From the NCBI RefSeq assembly GCF_902148845.1, contig NW_021941374.1:1383814-1447813 (forward strand): a stretch of DNA of 64,000 nucleotides, read 5' to 3'. Within the stretch, counting starts at the first letter, position 1. Each line of letters opens with the position of its first letter. Origin of the DNA: Salarias fasciatus. Its lineage: Eukaryota; Chordata; Actinopteri; Blenniiformes; Blenniidae. Under the pieces are notes generated by a model, which worked only from the letters and a program-made list of their open reading frames with translations, had not been told where the DNA came from and did not search any database. Of this stretch, positions 54,655 to 64,000 are shown piece after piece. The translations under genes and the position numbers were made by a program.

Positions 54655-56245
54655 ACAACGTTCATCCATCTTCCACCGCTTATCCGGGACCGGGTCGTGA
54701 GGGCAGCAGTCTCAGCAGAGATACCCAGACTTCCTGTCCCCAGACTCTTCCTCCAGCTCTTCCTGGAGGATCCCAAGGTGTTCCCAGGCCAGCCGAGAGA
54801 CATGGTCTCTCCAGTGTGTCCTGGGTCTTCCCCGGGGTCTCCTCCTGGTGGGACATGCCCGGAACTCCTCTCCAGGGAGGCGTCCAGGAGGCATCCTAAC
54901 CAGATGTCCGAGCCTCCTCAGCTGGTCCTCTGGATGTGGAGGAGTAGCGGCTCTACTCCGAGCTCCTCCCTGGTGACTGAGCTCCTCACCCAGTCTCTAA
55001 GGGAGTCCAGCCACCCTACGGAGGAAGCTCATTTCGGCTGCTTGTATCTGGGATCTTTTCTTCTCAGTCATGACCCAGAGTTCATGAGGGTGGGAACGTA
55101 GATTGACCGGTAAATCGAGAGCTTTGCCTTTCAGCTCAGCTCCTTCTTCACCACGACGGACCGATACAAAGACCACATCACTGCAGACGCTGCACCGATC
55201 CGCCTGTCAATCTCACCTCCGTCCGTCCCTCACTCGTGAACAAGACCCCAAGATACTTAAACTCCTCCACTTGGGCCAGAGTCTCTCCACCGACCTGGAG
55301 AGGACATCCCTGTTGCTTCACCACCCCCGGTGCCTTTCCACCGAGGAGCTTACCAACCACCTCGGTGACTTCAGCTTGGGTGATGGACGAGTCCACCTCT
55401 GAGACCTCAGTCCACCTCTGAGACCTCAGCCTCTGCTTCCTCTACGGAAGACGTGGTGACAGGATTGAGGAGGTCCTCGAAGTATTCCTTCCACCGTCCA
55501 ACAATATCCCCAGTTGAGGTCAGCAGCTCCTCCTCCACTGTAAACAGTGTTGGTGGAGACCTGCTTTCCCCTCCTGAGGCGCCAGACGGTTTGCCAGAAT
55601 TTCTTCGAGGCCGACCGGTAGTCCTCCTCCATGGCCTCCTGAACTCCTCCCAGACCCAAGTTTTTGCCTCCACAACCACTCGGGCTGCAGTTCTCTTGGA
55701 CTGCCGGTTCCTGTCAGCTGCTTCTGGAGTCCCATGAGCAACAAGGCTTGATAGGACTCCTTCTTCAGCTGGACAGCAGCCCTTACTTCCTGTGTCCACC
55801 ACCGGGTTTGGGGGTTGCCGCCACAACAGGCACCGGAGACCTTACGACCACAGCTCTGGGCAGCTGCTTCGACAATGGAGGTGGAGAACATGGTCCACTG
55901 GGACTCAATGTCCCCAGCCTCCCTCGGGACATGAGAGAAGCTCTCCCGGAGGTGGGAGTTGAAAACCCTGCTGACAGAGGGTTCCGCCAGACGTTCCCAG
56001 CAGACCCTCACAACACGTTTGGGTCTGTGGAGCTATAAGCAGACCCACTCCAGCCGCCGCCTCTCACCGCGGGCAACGCCAGAGCAGTGGAGAGTCCAGC
56101 CCTTCTCGAGAGGAGGGTTCCAGAGCCCCGGCTGTGTGGAGGTGAGCCCGACTATATCTAGCCGGTACCTCTCAACCTCCCTCACCAGCTCGGGCTCCTT
56201 CCCCCCCAGCGAGGTGACATTCCATGTCCCTAGAGCCAGTCTCTG
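54655..56245 (-). mobile_element. Truncated LINE (non-LTR retrotransposon)
   Basis: Read on the minus strand, the order is: an endonuclease start (TGGAATGTCACCTCGCTGG at about 56225; NVTSL, KEPELVREVERYRLDIVGLTS), an inter-domain block (TRWWTQEVRAAVQLKKESYQ, VWEEFRRPWRR, GDIVGRWKEYFEDLLNP), the start of the reverse transcriptase region (SSITQAEVTEVVGKLLGGKAPGV), a late block (LQVGGETLAQVEEFKYLGVLFTSEG) and the C-terminal RPRGRPRTHWRDHVSRLAWE. The central polymerase core, including the YADD/FADD region, is deleted between GGKAPGV and LQVGGE near 55315, and the frame is broken in several places. The 3' end near 54655 has the CCATCTTCCACCGCTTATCC tail common in fish LINEs. An inactive copy, clade not resolved. 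Confidence 0.85.
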
Positions 56246-56279
56246 TGTGCCCCCTTTACAGGAAGAATTTTACTGATTA

Positions 56280-56880
56280 ATTAAAATCAGTGTAATCAGT
56301 GGAGAATCAAACTGCTGTCTCCTGGTTCATCAGCGGTTTCTGGTTCTGGTCCTGGTCTGGGATCAGGTGGTCTTCTCTTCCGTGGTCATTTTCATCAGTC
56401 AAAACGCTTTAAAAAAGTAAATCAAAGTAAAAGTTTGAAGATAAATTCTGCTTCATATCTGATTTTTTTTTAACTTTTTTATAATCCAAATGTTAATGTT
56501 TAAAGAAAAGAAAATTAGTTAAACTAAAGAAATGCACTTTAAAAGTAAAAAAAGAGACAATGTTACAAACTTCAGCTTTTATGACTTTATTTCTTCGATG
56601 GTTGTTTTTGCTGATGAAGAAATCAAGCTGCACTGTAGAAAACAGATTAAAGTTTCCCTGGTCTGTGTTTGATGAAGCTGCACTGTAGAAACGCAGATGT
56701 TCTTCCTGAACGCAGCGATGTTCCTGAGAGAGGGGGGTGAAGGAACCCGAGCAGCTGCTCGTGCCCCCCGTGCCCCCCCCCCCCAGCTGACCTCAGCTCC
56801 CGGCCTGGCTTTCTGCGGGTGTCACATGCGTGAGGGCGTGAGGGCGCGTGCGCTGCGTGCCGGGTGGGAGCGCAGGTAAA
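56280..56880. other. Spacer upstream of the cbs promoter
   Basis: AT-rich and then GC-rich sequence with no gene. A short C run lies near 56775-56785. Confidence 0.5.
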
Positions 56881-56899
56881 CACTCGTCCCGTCCCCCGG

Positions 56900-57175
56900 T
56901 CTCGCGCTCCGATTGGCCCGGGCCCGCCAAACAGACGCCCCCGCCGCGGCCAATGGGCGCGCAGTCCGCCCCGTCGCGCGCCACGTGCGCGCTGACGAAA
57001 AAGGCGGCGTGTCGGCGGCGCTCGGCTCATTCCGCCGCTCCGCTCCGCTCCGCTCGCGCACGGCCCGACCGGAGGACGCGCCGACACATCCAGACCGGAG
57101 GACCCAGCCCAGGAGGACCGTGCAGGACCGGGACCAGGACCAGGACCAGGACCAGGAACGGAGGCTCCGGTGAGT
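56900..57175 (+). promoter_or_regulatory. cbs promoter and probable non-coding first exon
   Basis: A CpG island with two CCAAT boxes (inverted GATTGG at about 56910-56915; CCAAT at about 56950-56954), an E-box CACGTG (56982-56987), a CRE-like TGACG (56993) and GC boxes. NF-Y, Sp1/Sp3 and USF1 are the factors known for the human CBS -1b promoter, so the composition fits. A GTGAGTGCC donor at about 57171 ends a likely 5' UTR exon, and the coding exon acceptor is CTGCAG at 61222-61227, giving a ~4-kb 5' UTR intron. Inference from motifs and position. Confidence 0.6.
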
Positions 57176-57454
57176 GCCACTCAGCCGGGCGCGCGAGCCT
57201 GAGCGCACACCGGGCGCACGTGCACGACATCTCACACCGAGATGCCTTTCTGATGCAATACTGCGCACTTGATCCGGATCGAGTTGGACCTGGTCTGGAT
57301 CCCTTCCCTGGTCTACACTTCCCCGCCTGTACCCCGGTAGAACCGTTCTGGGTTCTGCTGCCATCCTCAGCTTCATCCCTCTTTCTTTATTCTTTATTCT
57401 GTATTCTGTATTCTCTGGCTCTCTCAGGTCTCCTCTCTCCGCCGGTACATGAAC

Positions 57455-57641
<187 letters not shown>

Positions 57642-57904
57642 CAGCTTTATTTTGTTTCATCAGATCTGTCCTCTGGTCTGTTCCGTCCCGGTTCCGCTAA
57701 ACCCCGTCCAGGTCGTTCCACTTCACCCCCCGTCCGTCATTATCTCCAGTCAGTCTTATAATAATCTTCGTCATCCTCATCCTCGCTCCGTCCTGTGATC
57801 GGCTGTCTGTGCACCAGTGGAGCGCTCCGACCTCGTCCCCGGTCCAGCTCCCAGGTGTGGCTCCGCTCTTTGTGTGGCAGCATTCCTGCCGTTCACTCCA
57901 TTAC

Positions 57905-58175
57905 TGAAGGGTCAGTGGACGGCCCTGGTCCCAGTCCGGGATCCAGTGTTCGATTCCTGCTGTTCGCTCCATTAGTGATGGATCAGTGGATGGCCCTGGT
58001 CCCAGACCGGGGTCCAGTGTTCGATTCCTGCTGTTCGCTCCATTAGTGATGGATCAGTGGATGGCCCTGGTCCCAGACCGGGGTCCAGTGTTCGATTCCT
58101 GCCGTTCACTCCATTAGTGATGGGTCAGTGGACGGCCCTGTCCCAGACCGGGGTCCAGTGTTCGATTCCGCAGAG
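57905..58175. repeat. ~66-bp tandem repeat, 4 copies
   Basis: Four copies of a ~66-bp unit containing GTCCAGTGTTCGATTCCTGC, CTCCATTAGTGATGG and GGCCCTGGTCCCAGACC. The TTCGATTCC in each copy mimics a tRNA B box but no A box or fold goes with it. Confidence 0.88.
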
Positions 58176-58234
58176 CTTTGACATGCTGAAGGTGATTACA
58201 GTCGTAGAGTTCAGAACATGAAATGGTTCTTTGA

Positions 58235-58800
58235 GGACTGGACTCCTGGTTCAGGTCTTAGAGGAGTAGACTCCTGGTTCAGGTCTTAGAGGAGCAGACT
58301 CCTGGCTCAGGTCTTGGAGGAGCAGACTCCTGGTTCAGGTCTTGGAGGAGCAGACTCCTGGTTCAGGTCTTGGAGGAGCAGACTCCTGGTTCAGGTCTTG
58401 GAGGAGCAGACTCCTGGTTCAGGTCTTAGAGGACTGGACTCCTGGTTCAGGTCTTAGAGGATTGGACTCCTGGCTCAAGTCTTGGAGGACTGGACTCCTG
58501 GTTCAGGTCTTGGAGGACTGGACTCCTGGTTCAGGTCTTGGAGGACTGGACTCCTGGTTCAGGTCTTGGAGGACTGGACTCCTGGTTCAGGTCTTGGAGG
58601 AGCAGACTCCTGGTTCAGGTCTTGGAGGAGCAGACTCCTGGTTCAGGTCTTTGAGGACTGGACTCCTGGTTCAGGTCTTTGAGGACTGGACTCCTGGTTC
58701 AGGTCTTTGAGGACTGGACTCCTGGTTCAGGTCTTTGAGGACTGGACTCCTGGTTCAGGTCTTAGGGAACTGGACTCTTGGCTCAGGTCTTGGAGTACTT
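58235..58800. repeat. 28-bp minisatellite (GGACTCCTGGTTCAGGTCTT)
   Basis: About 20 copies of a 28-bp unit, GGA(CT/GC)(G/A)GACTCCTGGTTCAGG plus TCTTGGAG. The length is one more than a multiple of three, so frames stay open and give 28-residue repeats. It is in the cbs 5' UTR intron. Confidence 0.93.
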
Positions 58801-59081
58801 GACTCCTAATTTCCTGACATCATGTCCCCCATCAGAGTTGTGATACTTTTCTGCTGGACGGGACTGTACTGGACTCTACTGGACTCTACTGGACTGGACG
58901 GGACGGGTCTGGGTGTCTTGGCTCGTTGACACTTGTTGAGAGTCAGTCGGACAGTGGGAGGGGGTGCAGGGTGTTGTTCCCACGGCCAGATGTTTGTTTA
59001 ACCAGATGCAGTCAGTCCACCGTGTGGACGCCGTCTGGTCTGGACACCTGATCAGAGAGGGGCCCTGTTTTGAATGGGCCC

Positions 59082-59152
59082 CCACCCCCTAAACCCCCCA
59101 CCCCTGAACCCCCAACCCTAAACCCCCACCCCCTAAACCCCCGCCTCCACCC
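59082..59152 (-). repeat. C-rich, telomere-like G-quadruplex tract
   Basis: The plus strand reads CCCCACCCCCTAAACCCCCC, CAACCCTAAACCCCC and similar. The minus strand thus has many G4-5 runs separated by TTTA or T, a strong G-quadruplex candidate. Confidence 0.6.
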
Positions 59153-59699
59153 TGTGAGGGCTGAACTTTACTGCAGGTCCAGGAAATGGACATGACGGAG
59201 ACATCTGCTGAAACAGGTGGAGACAGGCGGAGACCTGTGCTCCTCCAGACCCAGACAGCAGTAGCTGTGTCCCTCAGGTGTGTTGTGTCTGTGGTGTGAC
59301 ACCTGCCTTGTGCCCTTGAGCCTGGTTCCAGTCCTGATAACCGCTCTGTCAACAGAGCCGTGGTGTGTTGTTCCTCTGGCGGCTGTAAAATTCCACTCAG
59401 CCAATGAGCTGCTTATATAACGGGGATCAAACATGGAGACCTCCTCAAAGGCTGCAGACGGCCGTCCTTATCGCGGCGCGGCGGGAGCTGCAGATAACGG
59501 TTTACTGCCGTCATTATTCACTGTTTAATAGGTCAGTTCACCGTCACCGCACTGACAAACACACGGTGTGGCGGTGCGCCGGGAGTGACCACTGCGACAG
59601 TACGCCAGGTGTGACCACTGGCGGTACGCCGTGTGTGACAATTGTAGTGGCACAGAGTGTGCCACAACTGTAGCGGTACATGGCATGGATAACTGCAGC

Positions 59700-60290
59700 T
59701 GTAAATAACTGTAGCTGTAGTGGTCGACTGTAGTAGTGTAGCGATGGATGACTTCAGCGGTGTAGCGTGGTGGTCGACTGTAGCAGTGGATGACTGTAGT
59801 GGTGTAGTGTAGCGGTAAATGACTGTAGCATTGTAGCATGGTGGATGATTGTAGAAGTGGATGACTGTAGCGGTGATGACTGATGGTGATGACTTGAGGT
59901 AAATGACTGTAGCAGTGTGGCGTGGTGGTCGACTGTAGCGGTAAATGACTGTAGCGGTGTAGTGGTGGATGACTGTAGCAGTAAATGACTGTAGCGGTGT
60001 GGCGTGGTGGTCAGCTGTAGCGGTGGATGACTGTAGTGGTGTAGCGTGGTGGTCGACTTTAGCAGTAAATAACTGTAGCAGTGTAGCGGTGGATGACTGT
60101 AGTGGTGTAGCGTGGTGGTCGACTTTAGCAGTAAATAACTGTAGCGGTGTAGTGGTGGATGACTGTAGTGGTGTAGCGTGGTGGTCGACTGTAGCTGTAA
60201 ATAACTGTACCGGTGTAGCGCGGTGATCGACTGTAGCGGTAAATGACTGTAGCAGTGTAGCGTGGTGGTCGACTGTAGCGGTGGATGAGT
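59700..60290. repeat. Degenerate GACTGTAGCGGTG repeat
   Basis: Irregular modules GACTGTAGCGGTGTAGCG, TGGTGGTCGACTGTAGC and GTAAATGACTGTAGC with many substitutions. It is located in the cbs 5' UTR intron. The open frames on both strands translate the repeat. Confidence 0.85.
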
Positions 60291-60299
60291 GTAGCGGCG

Positions 60300-61220
60300 G
60301 TGGCACTCCCTCCTGTCTTCCACAGCCCGGTCTCAGGCCTGGGCCTAACCGGATCCAGGATGATGCAACAGCAGCTCCCAGTTTCATCAGTGAAGCTCCG
60401 GTGGTGGCGAGCTGCCACGGCGCCCAAACAGGGCGAGGCCTGCTCTGTTCTGGCACAGTCGGAGTGACTCAGCGCTGTCCGGAGGGCGGGGAGGGCTGTG
60501 TTCTTCATGGCGGGTTTTGTTGAGGCTTGATGAGTCATGGTGACAGTCACACTCTGTAAACTGGGACTGGTAGCACGGCTTTGAGGCTAACGCTAGGTAG
60601 CACCGACGTCGTGTCAAGGAAGTGTGTGGGTGTTCTGGTGTCTCTCAGAACATCGTGCCAGTCAGAGAAGGAGTTGGGGTTCGCTTCACCCTGTCTGTAA
60701 CCCCCTGACCCCTCCTGACCTCCAGCCCTGACACGCCAGGACAGACCAGCGCTGTGAAGGAGAAATCACAGCCTGGGGGAATCGTTTAAAGAAGGAACTC
60801 CTCAGTGCTTTCAACAGCTCTCATCACAGTATGGGTTAACATACACCCATTTTTCAAATTCCTCCAGGTACCACGTTTTATGATCTCCGGGCAGGGCGGC
60901 CATTATCAGCCATCTTCAGGCAGCAGCCTCCAGATGAACCCTATTTCTAACATACGTGGACTCAGAACCCACAATGCAGTGCACCTTTTACTCACCCATG
61001 TCCAGTGCCAGCCTCAGCTGAGTGTTTAATATTCTGTGTCTGTTTGAGTTAACTTTGTCCTTTGTTTTGTGGAAAATAATAAAGATGTTGTTGAAGAACA
61101 AAAGAAGAAGAAAGTCTCCCAGTGCGGTCCAGTTTTGGTGTGGGGCCCTGTGTTGGACTGCCCTGGTTGAAAGCAGTGGACAGCTGAGTGGGCGTTGACA
61201 GCGGGTGCTGGTGTTGTCCC
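60300..61220. other. cbs 5' UTR intron, 3' part
   Basis: Non-repetitive sequence before the first coding exon, with no conserved coding block. Confidence 0.5.
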
Positions 61221-61236
61221 CCTGCAGGGTTGAACC

Positions 61237-63948
<2,712 letters not shown>

Positions 63949-64000
63949 GTGAGTCCTTCACAATAAGAGCCCCGCGGGCCACAGTCTCATGACGTTCTGC

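Overview
The window looks like nuclear DNA of a teleost fish, probably a percomorph. It carries vertebrate genes with GT-AG introns, CpG-rich first exons and a very heavy load of tandem repeats. I recognise six protein genes and rebuilt their exons by matching splice sites, phases and remembered human protein sequences. No database or program was used.

Minus strand, left half: nalf1/fam155a (3 exons, CDS 3885-17392, complete), lig4 (CDS 21212-24683, complete, one intron) and irs2 (CDS 34375-38089, complete except for a very short predicted last exon). The human homologues lie together on 13q33, so this is an old linkage group. Human neighbours that lie between LIG4 and IRS2 (ABHD13, TNFSF13B, MYO16) are not visible here. 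Plus strand, right half: acp2 (11 exons, 40423-46910, complete), u2af1 (8 exons, 48961-53806, complete) and cbs (coding exons from 61237; the window ends after the seventh coding exon). U2AF1 and CBS are also neighbours on human 21q22.3. The genes are not an operon and act in unrelated processes: a sodium-leak channel subunit, DNA end joining, insulin signalling, lysosomal phosphatase, 3' splice-site recognition and transsulfuration.

Between and inside the genes the dominant feature is minisatellite DNA. I count more than twenty arrays with units of about 10 to 60 bp, together roughly a quarter of the window, plus many CA/GT, CT and poly-G/poly-C tracts. Nalf1 intron 1 (about 12 kb) holds the largest: a 27-bp family, a 34-bp array with a 578-bp higher-order period, and an abutting 19-bp array. 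The same 27-bp family recurs in inverted orientation in acp2 intron 2. Other repeats are a truncated LINE (about 54655-56245, minus strand), MITE-like elements (about 15498-15772 and 52658-53294), and partial DNA-transposon or SINE-like pieces. I saw no LTR retrovirus or Polinton-like element.

The most interesting points are where repeat expansion meets gene structure. Two coding sequences that I recall as uninterrupted at these places in human (lig4 and irs2) are each split by a ~0.72-kb intron made almost wholly of minisatellite. The lig4 stop codon is itself part of the first unit of a ~60-bp array. The 3' end of u2af1 exon 6, with its 5' splice site, has been copied three more times into the intron. 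A terminal repeat-like hairpin, CTCF-like motifs in convergent orientation around irs2, and recurring RFX X-box-like palindromes are also noted.
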